Shown here: positions 27,510 through 36,900 of the stretch, in pieces
How positions within the stretch are numbered: position 1 is the stretch's first letter
How the letters are laid out: every line of letters starts with the position of its first letter
NCBI RefSeq assembly: GCF_004122165.1
Contig: NZ_SBKO01000002.1
Span: forward strand, 124,001 to 188,000
Direction: 5' to 3'
DNA from: Flavobacterium amnicola
GTDB lineage: Bacteria; Bacteroidota; Bacteroidia; Flavobacteriales; Flavobacteriaceae
Length of the DNA stretch: 64,000 nt
Notes under the pieces: generated by a model
Databases searched by the model: none
Seen by the model: the letters and a program-made list of their open reading frames with translations, nothing else
What the model was told of the DNA's origin: nothing
Translations under genes and position numbers: made by a program

Positions 27510-28154
27510 ATGAACCTTAACAGTATTTTTCAATTTTTAGTTCCTAAAGACACTAAATTTTTTCCTTTATTCGAACAAGCTAGCGGTACCTTAGTTGTAT
27601 TGGCAGAAACCTTACACGAAGCCGTAAATGCTCCAAAAGACGAAAGAGAAAATTACTTCAAAAAAATTGAAGAATTAGAAAATAAAATTGAAGGAATCAC
27701 GCACAAAACTCAATTGGAATTAAGCAAAAACTTCATCACTCCATTTGATCGTGAAGATATTAATGCTTTGATAAAAGCAATGGACAATGTGGCAGACAAT
27801 ATGCATGGTGCAGCCAGTAGAATGCGTTTATATCAAGTAGAAAAAATCACAAAATCGATTCGTAAATTAACTGAAATCAATTTGGAAGCTTGTCAGTTGA
27901 TTGACAAAGCCGTAAAAGAATTGAAAGATTTAAAAAATCACGGTTCAATCAAAGCTATTTGCAAAAGAATAAACAAATTAGAAAGCAAAGCTGATGTTGT
28001 TTTCGATAAAGCAGTAGCTGATATTTTTGAAAATGAATCTGATGCTATCAAAGTAATTAAGTACAAAGAAGTATTGTCAGCATTAGAAATGGCATCTGAT
28101 AGATGTAAAGGTGTTTCTAATGTAATTGAACAAATTTCTGTTAAACATTCTTAA
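27510..28154 (+). CDS. DUF47 / PhoU-like protein, Pit accessory
   Basis: 214 residues from ATG 27510; upstream codons overlap the promoter. It is all-helical, with the family's acidic/basic heptads (FFPLFEQASGTLVVLAETLHEA near the start, MASDRCKGVSNVIEQI at the end). DUF47 proteins are PhoU-related and nearly always stand next to low-affinity PiT phosphate transporters, as here: the transporter starts 24 bases after the stop. It probably modulates phosphate flux through PiT in the cytoplasm. Confidence 0.9.
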   Translation: MNLNSIFQFLVPKDTKFFPLFEQASGTLVVLAETLHEAVNAPKDERENYFKKIEELENKIEGITHKTQLELSKNFITPFDREDINALIKAMDNVADNMHGAASRMRLYQVEKITKSIRKLTEINLEACQLIDKAVKELKDLKNHGSIKAICKRINKLESKADVVFDKAVADIFENESDAIKVIKYKEVLSALEMASDRCKGVSNVIEQISVKHS

Positions 28155-28178
28155 TATCGATTTTTCGATTACAATCGT

Positions 28179-29498
28179 ATGACTTTACTAATCATAATTA
28201 TAGTTTTAGCCTTGGTGTTTGATTATATCAATGGCTTTCACGATGCTGCCAACTCAATTGCTACAGTTGTAGCAACTAAGGTTTTAACACCTTTTCAAGC
28301 GGTGGCTTGGGCTGCTTTTTTTAACTTCTTGGCGTACTGGGTTTTTGGATTTGGTGTAGCCGATACGGTTGCTAAAACAGCAAAAACATCAAGCATTGAC
28401 TTGGTTGTAATTCTTGCAGGAATTATTGCAGCTATTATTTGGAACTTATTAACCTGGTGGAAAGGTATTCCATCGTCTTCTTCACATACCCTTATTGGTG
28501 GTTTTGCTGGTGCTGCATTAGCGCACGGTTTTTCAGGAAGAGTTACCGATCCAGAGCATTACGGATTCGGAATTGTAAACTGGTTTAAAGCCGCTAAAGA
28601 AGGAGAGCTATTACCGAGTGGTGTATTGGTCATCATTGCATTTATTGCATTGGCTCCAATTGTTGGAATGCTTATCTCCTATTTGGTTTCACTTTGGTTT
28701 ATGTATTCGGCCAAAAAAAATATCTATCCTAAGTTATTTACATTAACTTTTATGGCTGCTACGGTTTGGTTTTTAACTTCAGTTATGAAACCGTATGCAA
28801 AAATTAAAAAACCTAGATTCGAGTCAGAATTTTGGAGTGTTTTAGGAGAACCAGAAAATATCAAATGGTTATTAGTTGGATTCATTATTTTCAGCTTAAG
28901 TACCATATGTTTATTATTTAGTAGTTTTTCGGCAGGAAAAGCAGAAACTGTTTTAAAAAGAACGCAATTATTATCTTCAGCGGCCTTTAGTTTAGGACAT
29001 GGAGGGAACGATTCTCAAAAAGTAATGGGAATTATTGCAGCAGCTGTTGCAGTATATATTGGAACAACTGGTGGAGATGTAATGCAAATGCCAGAATGGT
29101 TACAAGTAGTTTTGCCTAATGAAGAAAAAGGAATTAAAGCCAATATGCCAGAATGGATTCCGTTAGCTTGTTATACTGTAATTGGTTTAGGAACGCTAAG
29201 TGGTGGATGGAAAATTGTAAAAACAATGGGTTCTAAAATCACTAAAGTAACGGCTTTTGAAGGAGTTGTTGCCGAAAGTGCTGGTGCCATGACTTTATTT
29301 ATTACAGAACATTTCAAAATTCCAGTATCTACAACACACACAATTACAGGTTCAATTATTGGTGTTGGAGTTACAAAACGTGTTTCAGCGGTCCGTTGGG
29401 GTGTAACTATAAACTTATTATGGGCTTGGATTTTAACTATCCCAGTTTCAGCAGTATTAGCAGCTACAACTTACTATATACTTAGGATCTTTATGTAA
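28179..29498 (+). CDS. Inorganic phosphate transporter, PiT family
   Basis: 439 residues with about ten transmembrane helices. Two inverted PiT repeats are visible: the N-terminal one has DYINGFHDAANSIATVVATK and the C-terminal one has GHGGNDSQKVMGI, followed near the end by STTHTITGSIIGVG. The first repeat also has the matching SSSHTLIGGFAGAA. PiT proteins take up phosphate (as a metal complex or with a cation) at the inner membrane. Co-transcribed with the DUF47 partner upstream; followed by a weak hairpin and an outer-membrane-type gene. Confidence 0.94.
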   Translation: MTLLIIIIVLALVFDYINGFHDAANSIATVVATKVLTPFQAVAWAAFFNFLAYWVFGFGVADTVAKTAKTSSIDLVVILAGIIAAIIWNLLTWWKGIPSSSSHTLIGGFAGAALAHGFSGRVTDPEHYGFGIVNWFKAAKEGELLPSGVLVIIAFIALAPIVGMLISYLVSLWFMYSAKKNIYPKLFTLTFMAATVWFLTSVMKPYAKIKKPRFESEFWSVLGEPENIKWLLVGFIIFSLSTICLLFSSFSAGKAETVLKRTQLLSSAAFSLGHGGNDSQKVMGIIAAAVAVYIGTTGGDVMQMPEWLQVVLPNEEKGIKANMPEWIPLACYTVIGLGTLSGGWKIVKTMGSKITKVTAFEGVVAESAGAMTLFITEHFKIPVSTTHTITGSIIGVGVTKRVSAVRWGVTINLLWAWILTIPVSAVLAATTYYILRIFM

Positions 29499-29511
29499 TA
29501 CAATATATTCT

Positions 29512-29546
29512 TAAAAAGAAGAGGCTATACTTAGTCTCTTTTTTTT
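29512..29546 (+). terminator. Probable terminator of DUF47-PiT operon
   Basis: Imperfect stem with an A-rich 5' arm and TCTCTTTTTTTT 3' arm; strong T tract. Confidence 0.6.
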
Positions 29547-29628
29547 AAATCAATTTTAAAAAAATTAACATTTTCATAAAACACACACAACTTTAACTAC
29601 ACATTAATTCATTATTCTAACTACAAAA

Positions 29629-30360
29629 ATGAAAAAAATTTTTCCAATATTAGCCTTGTTTTTAGGATTGAGCGCTGAAATATCAGCACAACAAAAAGAA
29701 CATTTATCTGGTTTTACTACCTTATCACTTACTTATAAGTTCAATCCTAATTGGTATGTATATGCCGAGACTCAAGCCCGCTCAATAGCTGATTTTTCTG
29801 AAGTCGATTATTATGAGATAAAAGGTGGTGCTGGATATAATTTTAACAAGAGTCATCAGGCATTTGTAGGATTAGGGCGTTATGCAAGCTACACAGATAA
29901 TAAATTAGCAAAACAAGAATTTCGCGTATGGATTCAATATGTGTATTCTAAATTTATTTCTCGTGTAAAATTGGAGCAAAGAGTTAGAGCCGAAAAACGC
30001 TTTTTCAATAATCCTGGTGCTGATTTCAATATAAATACAGAGCGTTATAGATACCGTATGAATGTAATTATTCCGTTGAATAAAGAAAAAATCGAAGCGA
30101 AAACGTTTTTTACCAGCACTTACAATGAAATCTTTTTTGCCGGTGATGACAAACCAACATTCAGTAGAAACCGATTGTTTGGCGGACTTGGATATCAAGC
30201 CACAAATTCATTTGGTGTTATATTAGGGTATTTATGGCAGCGAGATTTTGGGCTAACTAAAAATACCAATACACATTTCATATTTTGTGGTCTCAATTTT
30301 ACACTTGCACATAAAGAACATAAATCGACTTCTACCATTGTCACACCAGACGCCGATTAA
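29629..30360 (+). CDS. DUF2490 outer-membrane beta-barrel-like protein
   Basis: 243 residues with a signal peptide (to AEISAQ). The mature part consists of short amphipathic strands with aromatic girdles (YKFNPNWYVYAETQARS, YNFNKSHQAFVGLGRY, ARVRLEQRVRAE-type segments), matching DUF2490, a predicted small barrel of Bacteroidota. The function of the family is unknown. It lies 130 bp downstream of the phosphate transporter behind a hairpin, so it may be expressed separately; a link to phosphate is only positional. Confidence 0.75.
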   Translation: MKKIFPILALFLGLSAEISAQQKEHLSGFTTLSLTYKFNPNWYVYAETQARSIADFSEVDYYEIKGGAGYNFNKSHQAFVGLGRYASYTDNKLAKQEFRVWIQYVYSKFISRVKLEQRVRAEKRFFNNPGADFNINTERYRYRMNVIIPLNKEKIEAKTFFTSTYNEIFFAGDDKPTFSRNRLFGGLGYQATNSFGVILGYLWQRDFGLTKNTNTHFIFCGLNFTLAHKEHKSTSTIVTPDAD

Positions 30361-30368
30361 TTCAAAAC

Positions 30369-30397
30369 AAAAAGAGCAACTTATGGTTGCTCTTTTT
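30369..30397. terminator. Bidirectional terminator
   Basis: Perfect 12 bp stem AAAAAGAGCAAC / GTTGCTCTTTTT, loop TTATG; its 3' arm overlaps the end of the menE-like gene. Confidence 0.8.
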
Positions 30398-31436
30398 TAT
30401 TAATACTTTTCAATATTTCCTTCCGCTTTATTTTTCCTGTTTCTGTCTGAAGAAATGTTGGAAGAAAATAAACCGATTTAGGCTTCTCATATTTATCAAG
30501 TGTTTCAAAAATAGTCTCAGGTAAAGCAAATTCGTCACCTTCAACAATCAAAACAACTTTTTCTCCTAACCTTGCATCGGCAATACCCGCTATAAAAAAA
30601 CGAGAAGCAATACTATTGATCAATTTTTCTTCAATTTGTTCTGGAAAAAGTTTAATTCCACCACTGTTGATGACATTGTCAATTCTACCTTTCCATATGA
30701 ATTGCTTTTCGGAAAGAATGTCAACCATATCATTCGTGACAATTTTTACCGAATTTAATTGTGGTGCGTCAATAACCAAGCAGCCTCTCTCATCAGTAGC
30801 AATGAAAACATTTGGCAAAACCGTAAATACCTTCTCTCCTATTTTTTTTAAAGCAATATGTGTCACCGTTTCGGTCATACTATAACTTTCATATACTTGA
30901 CAAGAGGTTGTTTTTAATTGATTTTCCAGCACTTGGTTTACTTTAGCTCCACCAATTATCAATTGCTTGATTTGATTCAATTTTTGCAAAGAATTTTCAA
31001 CCTGAAGTGGTACCATAGCCACAAAATCATAGTTTTTGAAATTGTATTCTAACGGATTTGATTTAGGTTCAACCAAATCAATTTCCAATCCCAAAACCAA
31101 AGCGCGAACCAACATCATTTTGCCAGCAATATATTTAACTGGTAAACAACACATTGCAGAGTTTCCTGCTAATAATTGTAAAAATTTACCTGTAGCAATA
31201 GCTGAATTAATCATTGCTAACTTATTAATTTTGATTATTTTAGGTTTTCCAGTTGTTCCTGAAGTTTGTACTTCTAAAGTATCCTTTTCATCGAGCCATT
31301 TGGATAGAAATTGGCCACATTCTTGTTCGTAGTCATAAAAGGAATCACAATAGGAATTAGCCAGAACAACTAATTCTACTTTGGAATAAGATTTTCCGTT
31401 TAATTTAAACGAAGGATGAATTTTATACTGAAACAT
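30381..31436 (-). CDS. menE: o-Succinylbenzoate-CoA ligase (AMP-forming), short form
   Basis: 351 residues from ATG 31436; a TTG 24 bases upstream is less likely. ANL-superfamily motifs are present: P-loop QTSGTTGKPK, the adenine-site YSMTETVTH, the hinge WKGRIDNVINSGGIKL and the catalytic lysine near the end (TETGKIKRKEIL). The protein is ~100 residues shorter than E. coli MenE at the N-terminus, a size I recall as usual for flavobacterial MenE. It activates o-succinylbenzoate in menaquinone synthesis; no other men gene is in the window. Its start overlaps the stop of the upstream CPBP gene by 14 bases, so translation is coupled. Confidence 0.83.
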   Translation of the reverse strand: MFQYKIHPSFKLNGKSYSKVELVVLANSYCDSFYDYEQECGQFLSKWLDEKDTLEVQTSGTTGKPKIIKINKLAMINSAIATGKFLQLLAGNSAMCCLPVKYIAGKMMLVRALVLGLEIDLVEPKSNPLEYNFKNYDFVAMVPLQVENSLQKLNQIKQLIIGGAKVNQVLENQLKTTSCQVYESYSMTETVTHIALKKIGEKVFTVLPNVFIATDERGCLVIDAPQLNSVKIVTNDMVDILSEKQFIWKGRIDNVINSGGIKLFPEQIEEKLINSIASRFFIAGIADARLGEKVVLIVEGDEFALPETIFETLDKYEKPKSVYFLPTFLQTETGKIKRKEILKSINKKEQP

Positions 31437-32370
31437 CACTAACAATTGATGGGTTCTCAATCTTTCCAGTTAATTTTTCTTTCCAATCCGTCCAACCATA
31501 TTTCTTAGCGAAAACATATAATAAAATTGGAAAAACCACTAATACAGGTAAAAATATTTCAAAACCTGCACTAGGATCGGAAACGTCTTTTAAAACTGAA
31601 TGTGTTTGCAATGCTGACCATTCGGAAGTTACCAATAAAGCTGTGATAAGATTATTTGCCGCATGAAAGCCCAAAGCAAGCTCTAAACCCTCATCCATCA
31701 AGGTTAAAATTCCAAAAAATAAACCTGTTCCTATATAATACACCATGATAATACTTCCCATTTTTTCAACTTCGGGATTAAAATAGTGCAGACTTCCGAA
31801 TAAGATTGAGGTAAGTAGTAACGGAAACCATTTGTTTTTAGCCAATAATCCGAATCCTTGCATTAAATAACCTCTAAAAATGAATTCTTCAGCACTGGTT
31901 TGAAGGGGTATCATTATTATTGCAATTAGCGCTAATATTAAAAAAGGTTGCCATTCAAAATTCCATTTAAAATCTTCTGGAGCAGCATAGTAACCGACAA
32001 TAGTAACTATAATTTGAAAGATAGTCCAAACTGAAAAAGAAAAGAAAATACGTTTCCAATCCAACTTAAGTCTTGAGGTTAACATGTCTTTAAACTTCTG
32101 ACTGTGTAACCGCTTTGTGATGAAAGGCATAGCAAAAAATACAACCGCAAAGGATAATAACATAAAAAATAACGTCGTGTTTTTACCTAAAATAGACATC
32201 ATTTGCGTTTCATCGATATTATAAAAACTTTTACCTTCCGATTTCAATTTATAAATAATAGCTCCCATTAGAGGCAATTGCCCTATTGTGGATACAATTA
32301 TTATCAATAATGTTCCAACAACATATTTCCAAAATTGATTCCCTTGAAAAAAAGCTTTTGATAAAAACAT
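31423..32370 (-). CDS. CPBP-family intramembrane glutamic protease
   Basis: 315 residues with about eight hydrophobic segments. The CPBP/Abi motifs are in order: EEFIFRGYLMQG (motif 1, EExxxR), SILFGSLHYFNP (motif 2, FxxxH) and FHAANNLITALL (motif 3, HxxxN). Bacterial members of this CAAX-protease-related family are linked to prenyl-protein processing, bacteriocin self-immunity or stress. No specific substrate is indicated. It overlaps and is coupled to the menE-like gene, an association with no obvious functional reason. Confidence 0.85.
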   Translation of the reverse strand: MFLSKAFFQGNQFWKYVVGTLLIIIVSTIGQLPLMGAIIYKLKSEGKSFYNIDETQMMSILGKNTTLFFMLLSFAVVFFAMPFITKRLHSQKFKDMLTSRLKLDWKRIFFSFSVWTIFQIIVTIVGYYAAPEDFKWNFEWQPFLILALIAIIMIPLQTSAEEFIFRGYLMQGFGLLAKNKWFPLLLTSILFGSLHYFNPEVEKMGSIIMVYYIGTGLFFGILTLMDEGLELALGFHAANNLITALLVTSEWSALQTHSVLKDVSDPSAGFEIFLPVLVVFPILLYVFAKKYGWTDWKEKLTGKIENPSIVSDVSV

Positions 32371-32388
32371 AGTTATCTCTTTAAGTTA

Positions 32389-32418
32389 TTGCAATTAGTT
32401 ATAAAACCTATAATTTTG
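32389..32418 (+). promoter_or_regulatory. ArsC-like gene promoter (TTG-N19-TAATTTTG)
   Basis: TTG at 32389-32391 and TAATTTTG at 32411-32418 with ideal 19-base spacing, 34 bases before ATG 32453; it lies in the divergent gap shared with the CPBP gene. Confidence 0.6.
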
Positions 32419-32452
32419 TTACAAAATACAACAAATTCGATACATATAAAAA

Positions 32453-32794
32453 ATGATTACAATCTACCATAACAACAGATGCTCCAAATCGAGAGAAGGG
32501 CTTTGTTTTCTTGAAGACAAAAAAGTTGATTTTCAAGTGATTAATTACATGGAAAACACTCCTACAGCTTCGGAATTAAAAGAGTTATTGAAAAAATTAA
32601 ACATTCCGGCATTGGATTTGGTTCGTAAAAAAGAAGCTATCTGGATGGAACACTATAAAGGAAAAGAATTATCGGAAGACGAAATAATTCACGCTATGAT
32701 TGAAAATCCCAAATTGATAGAAAGACCTATTATTGTTAATGGAGATAAGGCTGTAATTGCCAGACCTACTGAAAGAATCAATGAAATATTATAG
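32453..32794 (+). CDS. ArsC-family reductase (glutaredoxin-dependent arsenate reductase-like)
   Basis: 113 residues, a complete thioredoxin-like ArsC domain: YHNNRCSKSRE carries the catalytic Cys (residue 10), and NPKLIERPIIV carries the arginine of the oxyanion site. This arrangement is the arsenate reductase type rather than Spx (single Cys, no CxxC). No ars operon genes (arsB, arsR) are adjacent, so it may be a housekeeping thiol protein instead of a dedicated arsenic gene. Single gene. Confidence 0.85.
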   Translation: MITIYHNNRCSKSREGLCFLEDKKVDFQVINYMENTPTASELKELLKKLNIPALDLVRKKEAIWMEHYKGKELSEDEIIHAMIENPKLIERPIIVNGDKAVIARPTERINEIL

Positions 32795-32838
32795 TTTCAT
32801 TTAACAATAATTTGGCAGAATTACCATTTCCAAAGATT

Positions 32839-32846
32839 TATTTTTG
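32839..32846 (+). promoter_or_regulatory. Candidate -7 element TATTTTTG
   Basis: TAnnTTTG match 18 bases before ATG 32865; the TTG at 32844 falls inside it. Confidence 0.5.
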
Positions 32847-32864
32847 CGCTTTAAAGCAATTAAC

Positions 32865-35339
32865 ATGAATCTAATCACCAGACTTTTTTGTCTCTTTTTA
32901 TTGTTGCCTACACTAACTTTTGGTCAACAAAAAGAAGCGGGAAAAAAAATTACAATCACTGGAAAAGTAATTGAAAAAACAACTTCACAACCTTTAGAAT
33001 ATGCAACAGTAACAGTAATAGGTGTCAATACCAACAAGCCCATTTCAGGTGCTGTGACTGATGCTAAAGGTGAATTTAGCATAGAAGTTTCTCCTGGAAA
33101 CTTTATTATGAAATATGAATATATTTCGTTCAAAACAATTACTTCTCCTGAAAAAGCATTTTCCGAAAATACCAATTTAGGTATTATTTCCCTAAGTGAT
33201 GATGCAAAAACGTTGGACGAAGTAGTAGTTCGCGCCGAAAAAACTGCGGTAGATATTAAACTTGACAAGAAAGTATATACTGTAGGTAAAGATCTTATGG
33301 TTCGAGGAGGTACAGTGAGCGATGTTTTAGACAACATTCCTTCTGTTTCAGTCGATGCCGAAGGGACTGTGGCGTTACGTGGTAATGAAAATGTTCGTAT
33401 TCTTATTGATGGTAAACCTTCCAATATGGGAAATATTAATGATGCATTGAAACTTATCCCTGCCGAAACTATAGACAAAGTTGAAGTTGTAACCAATCCG
33501 TCGGCACGTTATGATGCTGAAGGAGGTGGCGGTATTTTAAACATTATATTGAAAAAAGGAAAAAATCAAGGTATTAATGGGACGTTTATTGTGTCTGCAG
33601 GTGAACCAAAAAACACGGGTGTTTCTGCTAATCTTAATTTTAAAGAAAAAAGTGCTAACTTTTTTACAACTCTTGGATACAACAACAGAAGTAATCCCGG
33701 AAATACAAAAATTGATCAGCAAATTTTTGATGAAAACCGAGTGCTTGAAAAATTTGTTAATGAGAGAAGAAATAACGACCGATTTGGTGAAGGAATTACT
33801 GCTAATTTCGGAATCGAACTTTTATTAGACAATTCTACTTCATGGACCAATTCTATGAATTTCCGAACCAATGAAGGAGGAAATATCGAAAATGTTCTAT
33901 ATTATAACTACGATGCTAATCGCCAGTATCAAGAAACTACAAAACGTTACAACAATTTAATATCGGATAGTAAAAACATTGAATATGCGTCAAACTTCGT
34001 GAAAAACTTTAAAAAAGATGGACATAAGTTAACGGCTGATTATTCTGTATCCTCGAATAACGATAAAGATTATTCCTATATAACAGGAACTCGAGTTGAT
34101 GATAATGCCTTTATAACTTCGGAGAGAACTCGTAAAAATGACAAGCAATTGCGAAACTTATTTCAAATGGATTATGTATTGCCAATTGGAAAAGATTCAA
34201 GATTAGAAGCGGGTTTCAGAGGTAATTATGTAAAAACAGTAGCCGATTATCAAGTGGAAGAACAAAAAACTCTTTCAGCACCCTATACAAATATTGATAG
34301 ATTCACCAATATTTTAGAATACAATGAAAATGTGACGGCAGCTTACAGTCAATTTGGATCAAAAATCAATAAGTTTTCTTATTTATTAGGATTACGATTT
34401 GAAGATTCTAAAATTGACGTAAACCAATTGACTTCAAACATTTTTAAAACTAAAAAGTACAGCAATTGGTTTCCAAGTGCCTTTTTAACTTATGAAATTA
34501 CTAATCAAAGTAGTGTGGCAATAAACTATAGCAAACGAATTTCTAGACCAAGAGATCGTTTTATTAATCCATTTGCTTCTTACACCAGTAATATTAACCT
34601 ATTTAGAGGAAATCCTGACATCAATCCGTCTTTAACAGATGCCTATGATATTGGATATTTAAAACGATGGGATAAATTAACCTTAAATACTTCTTTTTAC
34701 TACAACCATACTATTGGTTCATTCGAGCAAGTAAAAAAAGAAACCGGAGAAAAAATCAACGGAATTCCAGTAGTAGAAACCACTTTTTTCAACCTTGGAG
34801 AAAACGATAGATTAGGGTTTGAGTTTACCTTAAACTACAATTTCAAAAAATGGTGGAAACTAAACGGTAACTTCAACTTCTTCAATAGTAAAAACAATGG
34901 AGAGTATAGTTATATTGATACCAATAATCAAACTATCACTCAAAATTTTGATAGAAAAGCTACCTCATGGTCAAGTCGAATTACTTCTAAAGTTACGTTA
35001 CCTTATAAAATTGAATGGCAAACTAATGCCACTTATAATGCGGCCCAAAAAACGGCACAAGGGACTAATAAAGGAATCGCAGCGGCTAATTTATCTTTCA
35101 GTAAAGATGTGCTAAAAGATATGGGAACAGTTGCTTTTAATGTGAACGACGTTTTCAATTCTCGTAAAAGAATTCAAGATACTGAGCTTCCGAGAGTAAT
35201 TTCACATAGTGAAATGCAATGGAGAAGACGTAGTATTACCTTTTCGTTTACGTACCGTTTCAACAAAAAGAAAACTGATAGAGAAAAAGATAACAAACCA
35301 CGTCAAAATGACAATGGTGATGATATGATTGGAGGGTAA
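32865..35339 (+). CDS. TonB-dependent-receptor-like outer membrane beta-barrel protein
   Basis: 824 residues from ATG 32865 (the earlier TTG is in the promoter). The order is a signal peptide ending TFGQ; a carboxypeptidase-regulatory-like Ig domain (about residues 22-110, ITGKVIEKTTSQPLEYATVTV); a plug domain (LDEVVVRAEK, GGTVSDVLDNIPSVSVDAEG, NPSARYDAEGGGGILNIILKKG); and a ~600-residue barrel matching the outer-membrane-protein beta-barrel family 3 type. The C-terminus is charged and disordered rather than ending in a Phe strand. No SusD partner follows. The substrate is unknown; many such proteins respond to iron or peptides. Confidence 0.85.
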   Translation: MNLITRLFCLFLLLPTLTFGQQKEAGKKITITGKVIEKTTSQPLEYATVTVIGVNTNKPISGAVTDAKGEFSIEVSPGNFIMKYEYISFKTITSPEKAFSENTNLGIISLSDDAKTLDEVVVRAEKTAVDIKLDKKVYTVGKDLMVRGGTVSDVLDNIPSVSVDAEGTVALRGNENVRILIDGKPSNMGNINDALKLIPAETIDKVEVVTNPSARYDAEGGGGILNIILKKGKNQGINGTFIVSAGEPKNTGVSANLNFKEKSANFFTTLGYNNRSNPGNTKIDQQIFDENRVLEKFVNERRNNDRFGEGITANFGIELLLDNSTSWTNSMNFRTNEGGNIENVLYYNYDANRQYQETTKRYNNLISDSKNIEYASNFVKNFKKDGHKLTADYSVSSNNDKDYSYITGTRVDDNAFITSERTRKNDKQLRNLFQMDYVLPIGKDSRLEAGFRGNYVKTVADYQVEEQKTLSAPYTNIDRFTNILEYNENVTAAYSQFGSKINKFSYLLGLRFEDSKIDVNQLTSNIFKTKKYSNWFPSAFLTYEITNQSSVAINYSKRISRPRDRFINPFASYTSNINLFRGNPDINPSLTDAYDIGYLKRWDKLTLNTSFYYNHTIGSFEQVKKETGEKINGIPVVETTFFNLGENDRLGFEFTLNYNFKKWWKLNGNFNFFNSKNNGEYSYIDTNNQTITQNFDRKATSWSSRITSKVTLPYKIEWQTNATYNAAQKTAQGTNKGIAAANLSFSKDVLKDMGTVAFNVNDVFNSRKRIQDTELPRVISHSEMQWRRRSITFSFTYRFNKKKTDREKDNKPRQNDNGDDMIGG

Positions 35340-35392
35340 TTGGCTTTAACAATTTTGGTAACAGATGTTATCGAAATCACCAAGGAACATAA

Positions 35393-35421
35393 AAAAAGTC
35401 CCGATAATTCGGGACTTTTTA
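35393..35421. terminator. Bidirectional terminator
   Basis: Perfect 12 bp stem AAAAAGTCCCGA / TCGGGACTTTTT, loop TAAT, between convergent genes. Confidence 0.85.
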
Positions 35422-35439
35422 TTTTAAAAACAATAGGTT

Positions 35440-35607
35440 TTATTGTTCTGCGGCTCTTTTATTAGCTCTTTTCTCTTTGAAATTTTCCCACAAAGCACCA
35501 CCTATCCAGTAGAATACGAAGTGAACAAGAAAAATCATTAACCAAAATCCCATTGTTAGGATAGTTAAGAAAAGTAAGAAACCTAAATACTGTTGAAATT
35601 CAAACAT
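35440..35607 (-). CDS. Small membrane protein, unknown function
   Basis: 55 residues from ATG 35607 (a TTG 57 bases upstream is less likely). One long hydrophobic stretch (LGFLLFLTILTMGFWLMIFL, followed by VHFVFYWIGG) forms one or two membrane segments, and the tail is strongly charged (KEKRANKRAAEQ). I do not recognise the family. It lies between a convergent receptor gene and corA, separated from corA by ~95 bp, so it may be expressed with it. Confidence 0.6.
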   Translation of the reverse strand: MFEFQQYLGFLLFLTILTMGFWLMIFLVHFVFYWIGGALWENFKEKRANKRAAEQ

Positions 35608-35703
35608 GTTTTCCGGAATTTTTGAATACCTTACAAATGTAAAAGTATTATTTGGTTTACCCAATAATAATTATAAATTTATTTTACCAAGCTAAAGTCC
35701 TGA

Positions 35704-36774
35704 TTAATACCATTTTTTCCATTTAAAATAGTAAATCATCCCCATAAGTAGGAAAAACATAAATCCTAAAAGGGCAAAATAACCATATTTCCAATGCAAT
35801 TCTGGCATATTATCAAAATTCATTCCGTACACGCCCACTATAAAAGTTAAAGGCATAAAAAACACTGAAACTACTGTTAGTGTTTTCATTACTTCATTCA
35901 TTTTGTGATTTTGAGAGGAAAAGTAAAAATTGGAAGCACTTTCTAAAGAAGTCAAATCGTATTCAATCTGTTCCAAAAGTTCTAAACTCTTTTGATGCAA
36001 GCGATCAAAAAAACTGTAATTGTCTTTTTCTATCGAATTAAACACATTGTCTTCTTTCATACTTTTAATAGAATACAACGAATCCCGAAGTGGAATAATC
36101 GAACGTTTTAAAAAGTTGAAGTTGTCTCTGTGTTTCTCAATTTGCTCTAAAACAATTGGCTTAGTTGTTGTTTTTGAAAGATTAATTAAGGCTTCTACTT
36201 TATCTTCTTCAGCTTCAATGGTGATGTAAAAATTTTCCATTACCGCATCCAATAAAAGATACAATAAATAATCAACTTTTTTTTCTCGAACTATTCCAGA
36301 GTGCGTTCTCATACGCTCTCGAATATGAGTAAAAAAGTCACTTCTTTTTTCTTGGAACGAAGTCAAAATTCCATCTTTCAGTAAAAATGAGATTTGCTCC
36401 ATATTGATATTATCGGAGTTTTCGATTGGAAGTATCGACTTAATGCTGAAAAATAAAACATCGTGATACTCGTCAAGTTTTGTTCTTTTTATGGTGTTTA
36501 AAATATCTCCCAACATAAAAGTATCAACTTTCAGAAAATCTCCTACTTGCGAAAGTACTTCTGTATTATTTAAGCCGTGAAGGTTTAACCAGTTTTGCTT
36601 TTTGTAATTGACATTACTTAATATTTCTCCAAAATATCCATCCGAACATTCTGTTAAATCCTCATTGTCATACACAAACAATTGCATCTGTGTGGCTACC
36701 TCTTTATGAACGCCAGTATATTCCAAAAAAGTTGGCACTACCTTCTTTCCTTTTTTATATTTTATTTTTCGCAC
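35704..36774 (-). CDS. corA: CorA-family magnesium/cobalt transporter
   Basis: 356 residues. A large N-terminal cytoplasmic domain is rich in helices, and two C-terminal transmembrane helices carry the selectivity signature GVYGMNFDNMPE between them (GMN). The C-terminus is basic (YYFKWKKWY), as in most CorA proteins. CorA pentamers admit Mg2+, and also Co2+ or Ni2+, along the membrane potential. Length and motifs are normal. Confidence 0.92.
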   Translation of the reverse strand: MRKIKYKKGKKVVPTFLEYTGVHKEVATQMQLFVYDNEDLTECSDGYFGEILSNVNYKKQNWLNLHGLNNTEVLSQVGDFLKVDTFMLGDILNTIKRTKLDEYHDVLFFSIKSILPIENSDNINMEQISFLLKDGILTSFQEKRSDFFTHIRERMRTHSGIVREKKVDYLLYLLLDAVMENFYITIEAEEDKVEALINLSKTTTKPIVLEQIEKHRDNFNFLKRSIIPLRDSLYSIKSMKEDNVFNSIEKDNYSFFDRLHQKSLELLEQIEYDLTSLESASNFYFSSQNHKMNEVMKTLTVVSVFFMPLTFIVGVYGMNFDNMPELHWKYGYFALLGFMFFLLMGMIYYFKWKKWY

Positions 36775-36900
36775 ACGAATTTAATTTAAGAGTAATATTA
36801 CAAAAGAATCAACACATTTTTGCAAAAAAAATAGCAAAATAACATCTTAGCGCTTTCCTGAATTAAATAAGTAATAGTATTTTTACCCAAAATATTTGGC

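Noticed and set aside
32924..33496. A 190-codon open frame on the minus strand inside the TonB-receptor-like gene
   Set aside because: Composition is Ser/Thr/Ile-rich as expected for the reverse of a coding strand; no promoter, start or domain was seen.
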